Part shown: positions 1 through 7,746 of the stretch, piece by piece
Numbering within the stretch: position 1 is the first letter of the stretch
Layout of the letters: every line of letters begins with the position of its first letter
Assembly: GCA_900541685.1 (NCBI GenBank)
Contig: UQKM01000030.1
Location: 1-21,267, forward strand
Direction: 5' to 3'
DNA length: 21,267 nt
DNA from: an uncultured Collinsella sp.
GTDB taxonomy: Bacteria; Actinomycetota; Coriobacteriia; Coriobacteriales; Coriobacteriaceae
Translations under genes and position numbers: made by a program
The notes under the pieces: model-generated
What the model saw: the letters and a program-made list of their open reading frames with translations, nothing else
Database searches by the model: none
Told to the model about the DNA's origin: nothing

Positions 1-16
1 TGCTAGGCGGGCACTT

Positions 17-301
17 TTACCGGGCGGCTAACCCACACAAACCCCCGAAGAGCCCAAAATGGCGCATCGCTGTGACGGTGCCATCGTGTGCGACATCGTC
101 GGTCACGTAGTCGGCGACTGCCTTGACCTCGGGCATGGCGTTGCCCATGGCCACGGCCGTCTCGACGGCGGCGAGCATACCCAGATCGTTGCCGGAATCG
201 CCAAAGCCAAAGGTGCGCGCGTTGCCGGTGCGACCCAGGTATTCCAGCGCTCGCGCCACGCCCACGCCCTTGTCGATGCCCTTGGGGCTCAGCTCGCGAT
301 T
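17..301 (-). pseudogene. C-terminal remnant of a Cof-type HAD phosphatase
   Basis: The minus strand encodes the last third of a haloacid-dehalogenase-superfamily (Cof/SPP type) phosphatase. Visible are the motif III lysine in SPKGIDKG and the motif IV acidic cluster GFGDSGNDLGML, followed by the usual AMGNAMPEVKAVADYVT stretch and a TAA stop at 17-19. Family members are about 260-290 residues with a DxD nucleophile near the N-terminus and an inserted cap domain. All of that is missing: reading upstream, homology ends near base 300 and an in-frame stop lies at 314-316. A GTG at 265 could start an 82-residue peptide, but it would lack the nucleophile. I read this as a gene cut by a rearrangement whose left boundary is near base 300; a frameshift is less likely because no other frame upstream continues the family. 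Confidence 0.8.
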
Positions 302-418
302 TGTTTGCTGGGCTCACTTGGAAGAGCGGCGGTAAACGCATCTCCCGGTTAATCCGGCACCGCCGAAGCGAACCCCACACACGCCCTCCGGCAAGCGGCA
401 CGCGCCCGTCAACGCAAA

Positions 419-453
419 GGTCCGGCGGGACGCACCTAGCATCCCGCCGGACC
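419..453 (-). terminator. Intrinsic terminator of the minus-strand sugar operon
   Basis: A perfect 12-bp GC-rich inverted repeat (GGTCCGGCGGGA and its complement) with an 11-nt loop lies 33 bases downstream of the esterase stop codon. On the minus strand it is followed by TTTGCGTT, a short and imperfect T tract. It probably ends the eight-gene operon. From 302 to 418 I see no gene. Confidence 0.75.
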
Positions 454-486
454 GCCACTCGTCCAGGAGGCCGCCGCGACGAGCCC

Positions 487-1566
487 CTAGATCTTCGCAA
501 GCTCCTCGGAGATGACGCGGCAGACGTCCTCAGCCTGAGGCATCACGCCGTACATCTCGAAGAAGCCGTGGTCGCAGCCGCGATAGCGAATCGCGGTGAC
601 GTCAACGCCCGCATCCTGCAGCCTCTTCGCGAATAGCTCGTCCTGATAGCGCAGGTAGTCATACTCGGAAGAGATGATGACCGTGCGGGGGAACGCGCTC
701 ACGTCCTCCGCGAACAGGGCAGACACCCTCGGGTCGAGCATCTCCTCCGCATTGCCGTTGGTATACATCACTGGCAGGTCGTCGTTGGCGTTGCGGATGC
801 GATCCACCCTGCTCAGAGCCTCGGCCCTCTGGTCGTTCACGATCTCATAGAGGTCATAGGACCATTCCTCCGGAACAGGGCCGCCGTCGACGAGCGGATA
901 CAGCTCGGCCACGAGCTTGATCCTGTCCGCATGGGACCCGTCGAGGACGACGGCGTTGGTCAGGCTTCCGCCCGCGGAGTCGCCAGCCACGGCGACCCGC
1001 GTCGCGTCGACACCCAGCTCATCCGCATGCTCGACAAGCCAGTCGAGCGTCTTCACGCAGTCCTCGACACCACCGGGGAACATCGTCTCGGGAGACAAGC
1101 GGTACTCCGGGTAGATCGCGACGCAGTCCGTTCGCTCCGCGATGTCGCGCAGGCAGTTCTCGTACTGGCCAATGTTGCCCACCATGAAGCCGCCGCCGTG
1201 GATGAACACGAGCGCGGCGGAGCCGCACCCGTGGCCCTCGGGCGTGAAGACGTGCAGGGGAATGCCCCTGTCGCCAAAGTTCATGACGACGGTCTTCTTG
1301 GCGACGTTCGAGCCCCTCACGACATGGGTCTCCTTGTTGGGAGCGGAGCGCCACGCGATCACGTCCACCGGCCCCGCCGGCGCCGGGCCGGCGGCGAGCT
1401 TCGCATGGGCGCGCGCGTAGACGCGCGGATCGAGCACGCGCTCGCGCTCGTCTCCCGGCACGGGCTTCAGCAGGAGCTTCAGCCCGTTGGGCTCCACGAC
1501 CTCCCTAGATCCACGCTCAAGCACTTCAAGCTCGGAAGTGGGGTACTTCCTCTCCTCGGTGCCCAT
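487..1566 (-). CDS. Alpha/beta-hydrolase esterase, HSL (fold-3) family
   Basis: A 359-residue cytoplasmic hydrolase of the hormone-sensitive-lipase type. It has the oxyanion-hole motif HGGGF (residues 123-127), the nucleophile elbow GDSAGG with Ser197, a likely acid at Asp303 in SEYDY, and the catalytic His333 in GCDHGF. The triad order and spacing are normal. An N-terminal stretch of about 110 residues precedes the core and could form the lid. The ATG is only 2 nt after the stop of the aldo/keto reductase gene and no strong ribosome-binding site is present, so translation is probably coupled. As the last gene of a PTS sugar operon it may remove an acyl ester from the imported sugar or a product. 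The substrate is unknown; family members take short-chain esters. No signal peptide is seen. Confidence 0.88.
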   Translation of the reverse strand: MGTEERKYPTSELEVLERGSREVVEPNGLKLLLKPVPGDERERVLDPRVYARAHAKLAAGPAPAGPVDVIAWRSAPNKETHVVRGSNVAKKTVVMNFGDRGIPLHVFTPEGHGCGSAALVFIHGGGFMVGNIGQYENCLRDIAERTDCVAIYPEYRLSPETMFPGGVEDCVKTLDWLVEHADELGVDATRVAVAGDSAGGSLTNAVVLDGSHADRIKLVAELYPLVDGGPVPEEWSYDLYEIVNDQRAEALSRVDRIRNANDDLPVMYTNGNAEEMLDPRVSALFAEDVSAFPRTVIISSEYDYLRYQDELFAKRLQDAGVDVTAIRYRGCDHGFFEMYGVMPQAEDVCRVISEELAKI

Positions 1567-1568
1567 GG

Positions 1569-2513
1569 CTAGCCGATCTTCAGCTCGTCAAGCTTGGCGT
1601 CAAGCTTGGCCATCTCATCGGCGGAAAGCTCCCACTCGAACGTCTCGCAGTTCTGAATCGCGTGGGCGTCCGTGCGCACGCCAACGAGCGCGGTGCCCAC
1701 GTACTCCTTCTGGGTGCTCCAGTTCACGGCGACCTGTGCCACGGGCTTGTCATGAGCCTCGGCGATCTCGTCCATGACCTTGAGCAGCTCCTGGACGCGC
1801 GAGAACTTGGGCTCCTGGAAGTAGTCGTAGAAGCCGCCACGAACATCGCCCTCCTCGAACTTCGGCAGCTCGCGGAACTTGCCCGACAGGATGCCCGCGC
1901 CAAGGGAGCCATAGGTGAAGGAGTCGATGCCACGCTCGTAGCCCCACTTGATAAGGTCCTCGGAGGAGCGGTCGACCATGGAGTAGGGCGGCTGCTGGAC
2001 GTCGACCTGAGCGACCTTCTCGCACTCCTCGATCATCTCGGTCGTGAAGTTGGAGACGCCGATGTGGCGAATCTTGCCTTGCTCCTTGAGGAGCTGGAGG
2101 GCGCACATCGTCTCGGAGAACGGGGTCTTGGCGTCGGGCCAGTGCACGAAGTAGAAGTCGATGTAGTCGGTGCGGAGATTGCGCAGCGAGCTCTCGACCT
2201 CCCTCATGATGTTCTTGAACGAAGAGTCGCGGTCATAGCCGGCGGCGCTGGTGATCAGGCCAACCTTGGTCGAGAGCAGGTAGCTCTCTCGGTCGACGCC
2301 CCTGAGCGCGTTGCCGACGACCTTCTCGGACGCGCCGTTGCCATAGCACGGCGCGGTGTCAATGAGGTTGACGCCGTGATCGAGCATGGTGCGGATGGCG
2401 GACATGCTGGCGGCGTCATCGTTCTCACCAAAGGAGTCGCCGCCGATCGCCCAGGTGCCCACGGCGAGCTGGGAGACGTCAACGTCGGAGTTCTTGAGGT
2501 GCGTGTAGCGCAT
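1569..2513 (-). CDS. Aldo/keto reductase
   Basis: A 314-residue NAD(P)H-dependent TIM-barrel oxidoreductase. The family tetrad is complete: Asp52 and Tyr57 in NLIDTAPCYG, Lys83 in LLSTKVG and His124 in FVHWPD. The later segment GVSNFTTEMIEE is the usual strand region after the substrate pocket, and the C-terminal VGTALVGVRT matches the cofactor-binding part. Length is typical. The start has an AAGGAG ribosome-binding site only 3 nt before the ATG, an unusually tight spacing. It follows EIID after 97 bases that hold a stable hairpin. It most likely reduces an aldehyde or ketone released by the aldolase, or oxidises a polyol; which one is inference. Confidence 0.9.
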   Translation of the reverse strand: MRYTHLKNSDVDVSQLAVGTWAIGGDSFGENDDAASMSAIRTMLDHGVNLIDTAPCYGNGASEKVVGNALRGVDRESYLLSTKVGLITSAAGYDRDSSFKNIMREVESSLRNLRTDYIDFYFVHWPDAKTPFSETMCALQLLKEQGKIRHIGVSNFTTEMIEECEKVAQVDVQQPPYSMVDRSSEDLIKWGYERGIDSFTYGSLGAGILSGKFRELPKFEEGDVRGGFYDYFQEPKFSRVQELLKVMDEIAEAHDKPVAQVAVNWSTQKEYVGTALVGVRTDAHAIQNCETFEWELSADEMAKLDAKLDELKIG

Positions 2514-2531
2514 ATTCTCTCCTTCTAATGG

Positions 2532-2568
2532 GGCGGCACGCGTCGAATGTCCTCGATCGCGTGCCGCC
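2532..2568 (-). other. Intercistronic hairpin between EIID and the aldo/keto reductase
   Basis: A perfect 11-bp inverted repeat, GGCGGCACGCG with its complement. The TCGA at each inner end can extend the stem with one bulged base, leaving a 6-nt loop. No T tract follows on the minus strand, so it is not a standard terminator. It may stabilise the upstream PTS message or lower expression of the two downstream enzyme genes. Confidence 0.6.
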
Positions 2569-2610
2569 AGGAATTGCCTTGAACAGGCTTCGGATGATCC
2601 GGAAACCGCC

Positions 2611-3447
2611 TTACACGATGCCCACGAGGCCGAGGACGAGCGCCAGAACCATGATGCCGACCAGGATGATGTTGACGTTCACGTTCTTCTTGCGCAGGAG
2701 CCAGAGGACGACGAGCGTAAGTCCCAGAGGCACGATGCCCTTGAAGATCGAGTCGAGGTAGGTCTGGATCATGACGGGGTCGGAGTCCTGAACCGGAATG
2801 GACAGGATCGTGTTGAATTGGACGTTCGCCGCGGTCATGGCGCCGATCATCACCAGGCCGATCGTGGAGGTCGCCTTGGTGATGAGCTTCATGAGACCAC
2901 CCTCGTACATCTCGGAGATGAAGTTGGTGCCCATGCTGAAGCCGAGGTAGGTCATGAAGTATCGGCAGAGGATCGACGGGATGTTGTAGATCAGCAGGAA
3001 CATGATCGCGCCGAGGGGCGAGCCGCTCATGGCGAGGTTGATGCCAATGCCAGCGGCGATGACACGCAGGACGCCCCAGAAGATTGCGTCACCGATGCCG
3101 GACATCGGGCCCATCAGGGAAACCTTGATGCCGTCGATGGACTCGGTGTCGAAGTCTTCGTGCTGCGAGTTCTCCCTCTCCATGGAGGCGACGAGGCCCA
3201 TGGCGAACGTGCCGACGTTCTGGGTAATGTTGTACCAAGTCGTGTGACGCTTCATGGCGTCGGCACGGGCCTCGGGGTCATCGGAGTAGTAGCGGTTAAG
3301 CGCGGGCTGGACGGAGTACAGCCAGCCGTCGGCGCCAGCCTTGACGGAACCGCCGGCGCAGGAGGCGAACACGGAGAAAGAGCGCAGGAAAATGCTGTTG
3401 AGCATCTTCTTGTCTTCAGGGCTCACATTCTTGGTCAGGTTGCTCAT
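2611..3447 (-). CDS. PTS mannose-family EIID membrane subunit
   Basis: A 278-residue EIID of the mannose/fructose/sorbose PTS family, the membrane partner of EIIC. The family pattern is clear: an N-terminal cytoplasmic part with RSFSVFASCAGGS and ALNRYYSDDPEARADAMKRH, the stretch NVGTFAMGLVASMERE, then KVSLMGPMSGIGDAIFWG, followed by several hydrophobic segments to the C-terminus. The ATG at 3447 overlaps the EIIC stop by 4 nt (ATGA), and a GAGGAGG ribosome-binding site lies inside the end of the EIIC gene. Longer in-frame starts reading into EIIC are therefore rejected. Every phenylalanine codon (12 of 12) is TTC, unlike the right half of the window. Confidence 0.95.
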   Translation of the reverse strand: MSNLTKNVSPEDKKMLNSIFLRSFSVFASCAGGSVKAGADGWLYSVQPALNRYYSDDPEARADAMKRHTTWYNITQNVGTFAMGLVASMERENSQHEDFDTESIDGIKVSLMGPMSGIGDAIFWGVLRVIAAGIGINLAMSGSPLGAIMFLLIYNIPSILCRYFMTYLGFSMGTNFISEMYEGGLMKLITKATSTIGLVMIGAMTAANVQFNTILSIPVQDSDPVMIQTYLDSIFKGIVPLGLTLVVLWLLRKKNVNVNIILVGIMVLALVLGLVGIV

Positions 3448-4256
3448 GCGAAGAAATCCTCCTCGTCGCTGGTTACAGAGTCGCTGGAAACGGCCTGGGT
3501 GGCCACTCCCTTCTTGGTGAGATCGAAGATCTCCTTGTCGCGGAGGGCGGAGGCAACCGCGATGATGACACCGAGAACTGCGATGGCGATCATCGGGAGG
3601 CCGAGGTACTGGTAGAGCGTAAAGCCCAAGAAGAAGTAGATGCTGAGCTCGGTGCTCCACAGCATCTGGAGCAGGAGCGCCATACCAACGGCGGGCAGGA
3701 GGGCACCCACGGCGTTGAGGCCGCTCATGACATTGGCCGGAATCTGGTTGACAATGGCGGCAACGGGCTCGGCGCCAAGGTAAACGCCGAGGAAGGCGAT
3801 GAGGCCAAAGGCGGCGTACTTAACGAACCAGAGAACGAAGTGCTGAAGCGCGAGGCCCTTCTCGTTGCCCTCGGCGGCCATCTTGTCAAAGGTGGCTGCG
3901 AAGAACGCGAGGAACACGTTGTTCATGAAGATCGAGAGAAATGCGGTGACGACGCCCACGGGAACGGCCAGTGTGATGGCGGCACCCTGGTCGATACCAG
4001 CGCCAACGGTGAAGGCGACGGCGAGGGCGGTCGCGGTAACAGGCTCGGCGGAGATAGCGCCACCAATGTTAACCGCGCCCATGAAGATCGCCTCGAGAGA
4101 GGCACCGATGATGACACCGGTCTTGACGTCGCCCATCAGGAGGCCCGCAACGAGACCTACCACGAGAGGACGCTCGATCATGCACTGACCGAGAACCCAG
4201 TTGCCGCCGTAGCAAATCAGCACGGTCAACCAGGCCATTATTGCCAACCCAACCAT
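3444..4256 (-). CDS. PTS mannose-family EIIC membrane subunit
   Basis: A 270-residue EIIC permease of the mannose-family PTS, which forms the sugar channel with EIID. The signature is ERPLVVGLVAGLLMGDVKTG followed by GASLEAIFMGAVNIGGA, with roughly seven to eight hydrophobic segments through to about residue 240. A hydrophilic tail ends in SDEEDFFA. The start has an AAAGGAAG ribosome-binding site. The last codons double as the ribosome-binding site for EIID, and the two genes overlap by 4 nt, so they are made in step. Sugar specificity cannot be called from the sequence. Confidence 0.95.
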   Translation of the reverse strand: MVGLAIMAWLTVLICYGGNWVLGQCMIERPLVVGLVAGLLMGDVKTGVIIGASLEAIFMGAVNIGGAISAEPVTATALAVAFTVGAGIDQGAAITLAVPVGVVTAFLSIFMNNVFLAFFAATFDKMAAEGNEKGLALQHFVLWFVKYAAFGLIAFLGVYLGAEPVAAIVNQIPANVMSGLNAVGALLPAVGMALLLQMLWSTELSIYFFLGFTLYQYLGLPMIAIAVLGVIIAVASALRDKEIFDLTKKGVATQAVSSDSVTSDEEDFFA

Positions 4257-4302
4257 TTGACTTCCTTTCTTTCATTTCATTTGGCCGCCTGGCCAAATCC
4301 CC

Positions 4303-4806
4303 TTATTTCCCCGCCGCCTCGATCAGACTCTTGAGAGGAGTCTTGGGATTGGACGGGATAAGCTGATGGAAAACCGGAATACCCTGCTCGCAAAGCTCCT
4401 TCGCGGCCTCGAGCTCATCCGGGTTGAGCATGATCGTGGAGTTGAGGGCGACCTTGCTATCCGGATCGGACTTGTCGAAGCGGCCGACGTTGGCAACGTT
4501 CACGCCCTCAATCTTGCCCGGCGCGCCCTTAACGAGCTCAAGCACGTCACGCACGCAGTTGGTGAGCGCGAAGATGCGCATGGAGTCCGCGCGCGGATCG
4601 TTCGCGATGCGGCAGGCATCCGGAACGTCCTTGACGAGGAGTTTCTGGCCCGCCGGCGTACCCATGGAAAGCGTCATGCGAAGGGCGTCGCTCTCCACGG
4701 CGTGCTTGTTGGCGACGATGATCCTGGTGGTGTTGAGCTCCTTGGTCCACACCAGGGCGACCTGTCCGTGAATCAGACGGTCATCGACTCGAACCTGAAC
4801 AATCAT
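4303..4806 (-). CDS. PTS mannose-family EIIB
   Basis: A 167-residue soluble phosphocarrier of the mannose/sorbose type. It passes phosphate from EIIA to the incoming sugar. The N-terminal RVDDRLIHGQV carries the phosphorylated His13, and the rest (ALRMTLSMGTPAG, LNPDELEAAKELCEQGIPVFHQ) follows the family to its normal C-terminus. It is a separate protein, not fused to EIIA. An AGAGAGGAAG ribosome-binding site precedes the ATG. It lies 29 nt after EIIA and 46 nt before EIIC. Confidence 0.95.
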   Translation of the reverse strand: MIVQVRVDDRLIHGQVALVWTKELNTTRIIVANKHAVESDALRMTLSMGTPAGQKLLVKDVPDACRIANDPRADSMRIFALTNCVRDVLELVKGAPGKIEGVNVANVGRFDKSDPDSKVALNSTIMLNPDELEAAKELCEQGIPVFHQLIPSNPKTPLKSLIEAAGK

Positions 4807-4835
4807 TGCTTCCTCTCTCTACTTGTTAGTACTCT

Positions 4836-5264
4836 CTAATCAAAGAAGTCTCCCTCGGACTCCTCGTTGTCCGCGGCCTTGCTCGGAGGCTCGACGACCT
4901 GCATCGTCGCCCTCGCCAGCTCGACGCTCTGTTTGATCGAATCTGCCGTGACCGGCTCGGCGCCGAGGAGCGTCTCGATCACGAGGCCGAGGTTCATACC
5001 GGTGACGTGGACGATCCCGCGCTTCTCCGGCTCCATAAGGACGACCTTCTGGAAGACGGAACCACCGTAGATGTCGGTGAAGATGATGGCCTCGTCCTCA
5101 GGGCCCACCGAGTCAATAAAGGCCTGGATGCGAGGGGTGAAATCGGAGTCGTCCACGTAGCAGTCAACTGCCTCCACCATGTCCGCCATGCCGGTCAGGA
5201 TTCCGATCGAGCTCCTGATTCCGCTTGCGAGGTGGCCGTGCGACGCGACAAGAACTTTCTTCAT
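4836..5264 (-). CDS. PTS mannose-family EIIA
   Basis: A 142-residue soluble EIIA that takes phosphate from HPr. The N-terminal VLVASHGHLASGIRSS carries the active-site His9, and TDIYGGSVFQ is the conserved aspartate loop near residue 67. The C-terminal tail is acidic and ends in EGDFFD, resembling the EIIC tail. The gene starts 10 nt after the aldolase stop, and that TAG stop forms part of its TAGGAGAG ribosome-binding site, which suggests coupled translation. Confidence 0.95.
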   Translation of the reverse strand: MKKVLVASHGHLASGIRSSIGILTGMADMVEAVDCYVDDSDFTPRIQAFIDSVGPEDEAIIFTDIYGGSVFQKVVLMEPEKRGIVHVTGMNLGLVIETLLGAEPVTADSIKQSVELARATMQVVEPPSKAADNEESEGDFFD

Positions 5265-5274
5265 CGAGTCTCTC

Positions 5275-6129
5275 CTAGAGCGAATAGTGGTTGGGGTTCA
5301 GAAGCTGGATCTTGCTGACGACGAACGCGCGCATGTCGGGGGCGGCGTCCATCAGGAGGCCTATGCCGTTGCCGTCGTTCTTACCGGAGTTGATGTCCTT
5401 CTCGAAGGCGCGGTACATGGAACGGAAGTACTCCGTGGCGATGTTGAACTTACTCATGCCGAGGTTCACGGCCTCCTGGAGCTGCTCGTCGGGGATGTCG
5501 GAGCATCCGTGCATGACGAGGGGGACGCTGACGGCCTCCCTGCAGGCCTTGATGCGCTCCATGTCGAGGTTCGGGACCTTGACATAGGGGCCGTGGGCAT
5601 TGCCGACGGCGATGGCGAGCGAGCCGCAACCGGTGCCCTCGACAAACTCCTCGGCGAGGTTCGGGTCGGTGTAGTGGTCGCTGTTCACGAAGTCGTTGGC
5701 GTCAGAGCCGTTGCCGACATGGCCGAGCTCGGCCTCGATGTCGACGTCGAAGATCTTGGCGACCTGGACGACGTCCTTCGTGAGCTGGAAGTTCTCCTCA
5801 TAGGGAAGTGAGGAGCCGTCGACCATGACGGATGGGAAGCCGGCCTTGACGCCCTTGACGGCGATCTCGTAACCAGCGGAGTGATCCTGGTGGACGGCGA
5901 CGGGCACGCTCGCGCGCTCGGCGTAATAGCGGGCGGCGAAGGCGATGATGTCGAGGGCGCAGTGGTCCTCGAAGCCAGGCCAGTACTGGATGATGATGGG
6001 CATGTGCTCATCCTCGGCGGCCTGGATCGCATAACGGATGGTCTCCGTATTGATGACGTTAATCGCGGGCACGCCATAGTGGTGCTCGGTCGCATGTTGA
6101 AGAAGCTCGTTGACCTTGATGAGTGACAT
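5275..6129 (-). CDS. Class II ketose-bisphosphate aldolase (fructose/tagatose type)
   Basis: A 284-residue zinc aldolase, the size of KbaY/GatY and short FbaA enzymes. It cleaves a ketose 1,6-bisphosphate, or a related ketose phosphate, to dihydroxyacetone phosphate and an aldehyde. Visible are Asp82 and His83 in HQDHS, Glu134 in EAELGHVG, the zinc ligand His179 in VGNAHG, His207 in MHGCSDIP, and the phosphate-binding KFNIATEY. The loop reads HGCSD where many relatives have HGGSG or HGASG, and HQDHS where many have HLDHG, so the substrate may differ from the standard ones. The operon has no sugar-phosphate kinase or isomerase. A GAAAGGAAG ribosome-binding site precedes the ATG. The 114-nt gap up to the MFS gene has no clear terminator. 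Confidence 0.9.
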   Translation of the reverse strand: MSLIKVNELLQHATEHHYGVPAINVINTETIRYAIQAAEDEHMPIIIQYWPGFEDHCALDIIAFAARYYAERASVPVAVHQDHSAGYEIAVKGVKAGFPSVMVDGSSLPYEENFQLTKDVVQVAKIFDVDIEAELGHVGNGSDANDFVNSDHYTDPNLAEEFVEGTGCGSLAIAVGNAHGPYVKVPNLDMERIKACREAVSVPLVMHGCSDIPDEQLQEAVNLGMSKFNIATEYFRSMYRAFEKDINSGKNDGNGIGLLMDAAPDMRAFVVSKIQLLNPNHYSL

Positions 6130-6243
6130 CTTTGTCTTCCTTTCACCTGAATAATCATTGGATCGGACAGTTCTCAGCTCGTCAGCTGGTTGAACACGAA
6201 GCGAAGCGCGAGGCAGGCAGGCGCTTGCGAGGCGCGGTGGAGC

Positions 6244-7446
6244 CTATGCGGCCGCCTGGCCCTCAGGCTGCGGCGCCGCGCTTCGACGCCATAGCACGTA
6301 CGCCACAAGAGCAGCGACTGCAGCAATCGTTGAAGCGAGGGCGAAGGCCAGGAAACCCGCGTGCGTGCCGAGCGCATCGCACGCCCAACCGCCAAACAGG
6401 TTCGCAACCACGACGGACAGACCGCTCTGGACCATCGCGAAGGCGCTCTGACCTCGAGCGCGACAATCCTCGTAAGTGTGGTTGGCAATGTAGGTAACGC
6501 AGGAGTAGTAGACGGTCATGTAACTCACGCTCTGCAGCAGCTGGCCGCAGACCATGACCGGGACGATGCCGGTGCCCACAAGCACGAGCCTGAGCGCCGC
6601 CATGAAGCAGGAAAAGATCAGGAGGTTTATCTCGCCGAAGCGCCTGACCAGCTTGGAGGAAACGAGCAGGATGGGGATCTCGCTCGCAGCGGAGACCGCA
6701 CTCAGGACGCCCACGAGGTTCTGACCCTCGCCAAGCTCGACCGCGTAGCGGCCCAAGAACGCCCCGATGAAGCCAATCGCGGCCGAACTGATGAAGGCGA
6801 AGACCAAGACGAAGGCGATCTCATTGCTGGTGAACAGCGAGAGGAGGCCCTTTCCGTGGGAGACCTTGGGATCGTCCGCGGCATTGGCGCGAATTCCCGC
6901 CTCGGGGAGGCGCCACATGTGAGCCGCGAAGACCACCAGCGCGGCGGAGACCACCGTGAACTGGATTTGAGGAGCCATGTCGAGCAGCCGACCGACGATC
7001 AGGACGACGATGGCATAGCCGATAGTGCCACCCATGCGAATGCGAGAAAAGTCCAGGCCAGAGCGATCCGCGAGCTCGATGACGAGGGAGTCGCTCAGGG
7101 GCAGGAGCCCCGAGAAAAACGCCGAGAATGCAAAGGTTACGAGAAGGACCGGGACGAACGTCGACGCCAGGTAATACAGCGGAGCGAGTACCGCCGCCGC
7201 AAGGCAGAGGGCCACGATGACCGCGCGGCGGCGCCCGAGCTTGTCGGCGATCGTCGACCAGAGCGGCTGGATGGCGAGCGCACACACCGGGGTCGCCGCG
7301 AGGAGAATGCCGGTCTGGGCCGCGCTGAGGCCGAGGCTCGTGTAGTGAGCGGAGAGAAACGGCGAGTACACACCCGCGCAGACCCAGTAGAGTACGTTCG
7401 CGAAGAACAGCGAAGTCATGCTTGCGTTTGTCTTGGCGTTGTGCAT
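6244..7446 (-). CDS. MFS transporter, first gene of the sugar operon
   Basis: A 400-residue major-facilitator protein with about twelve hydrophobic helices. The loop between helices 2 and 3 reads STIADKLGRRRAV, the classic MFS motif A region, and the second half starts near residue 200 after a polar stretch (ADDPKVSHGKG). The general look is that of the MFS_1-like group related to LacY, HcaT and NupG proton symporters. The ATG has an AAGGGAG site 7 nt upstream. It is the promoter-proximal gene and faces the RpiR regulator, so it is probably under the palindromes in that gap. Having both an MFS carrier and a PTS in one operon suggests two related substrates, or import by one and product export by the other. 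Confidence 0.9.
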   Translation of the reverse strand: MHNAKTNASMTSLFFANVLYWVCAGVYSPFLSAHYTSLGLSAAQTGILLAATPVCALAIQPLWSTIADKLGRRRAVIVALCLAAAVLAPLYYLASTFVPVLLVTFAFSAFFSGLLPLSDSLVIELADRSGLDFSRIRMGGTIGYAIVVLIVGRLLDMAPQIQFTVVSAALVVFAAHMWRLPEAGIRANAADDPKVSHGKGLLSLFTSNEIAFVLVFAFISSAAIGFIGAFLGRYAVELGEGQNLVGVLSAVSAASEIPILLVSSKLVRRFGEINLLIFSCFMAALRLVLVGTGIVPVMVCGQLLQSVSYMTVYYSCVTYIANHTYEDCRARGQSAFAMVQSGLSVVVANLFGGWACDALGTHAGFLAFALASTIAAVAALVAYVLWRRSAAPQPEGQAAA

Positions 7447-7508
7447 CGTGCTTCTCCCTTCTTGCTCGCCGGGTGCCTGTCTGGGCTTCGAAGTGATTCA
7501 CCATCTAG

Positions 7509-7578
7509 CGTGAAACGGAGTTGCGAGGCGTTGAAACAATGTTCTGTTGTTTCATCGTTTTCGTGCCGTTGTTTCACG
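7509..7578. promoter_or_regulatory. Concentric double palindrome, likely RpiR operator
   Basis: Two inverted repeats share one centre near 7543. The inner pair is TGAAACAA (7532-7539) with TTGTTTCA (7547-7554). The outer pair is CGTGAAAC (7509-7516) with GTTTCACG (7571-7578). The like half-sites are about 21-22 bp apart, two helical turns. TGAAA/TTTCA half-sites are common in RpiR-family operators. It lies between the MFS and RpiR starts, nearer to the MFS gene. Confidence 0.7.
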
Positions 7579-7628
7579 GCTCATAAGATAGCAGCTCAAG
7601 CTGAGATTGCGCCGAGGAAGTACCGATT

Positions 7629-7642
7629 TACCGTGAACGGTA
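7629..7642. promoter_or_regulatory. Small palindrome TACCGT-GA-ACGGTA
   Basis: A perfect 6-bp-arm palindrome with a 2-nt centre, just left of the second TGAAA palindrome. It could be a site for a second regulator or chance; nothing else supports it. Confidence 0.3.
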
Positions 7643-7646
7643 GGAA

Positions 7647-7677
7647 ATCAGCGGTGAAACGCTATTTCACCGCTGAT
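7647..7677. promoter_or_regulatory. Second TGAAA-N5-TTTCA operator
   Basis: A perfect 13-bp-arm inverted repeat (ATCAGCGGTGAAA and its complement) around CGCTA. It contains the same TGAAA/TTTCA core as the concentric site. Centre to centre the two are about 118 bp apart. It sits 70 bp before the RpiR start codon, suitable for autoregulation. A further loose TGAAAC...TTTTCA pair follows at 7677-7699. Confidence 0.7.
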
Positions 7678-7746
7678 GAAACATTTTGCTTATTTTTCAC
7701 CTCTCTTGACCTAAGATACAAAGCAAGCTAGGACCAAGGAGTAACC

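Noticed and set aside
6204..6226. Hairpin AAGCGC/GCGCTT between MFS and aldolase genes as terminator
   Set aside because: Only 6 bp with an 11-nt loop and no T tract, so a break in the operon is not supported.
6361..7731. 456-residue plus-strand ORF opposite the MFS gene
   Set aside because: It is the antisense of a clear membrane transporter; the translation is charged and low in complexity without any domain, and it crosses the operator region.
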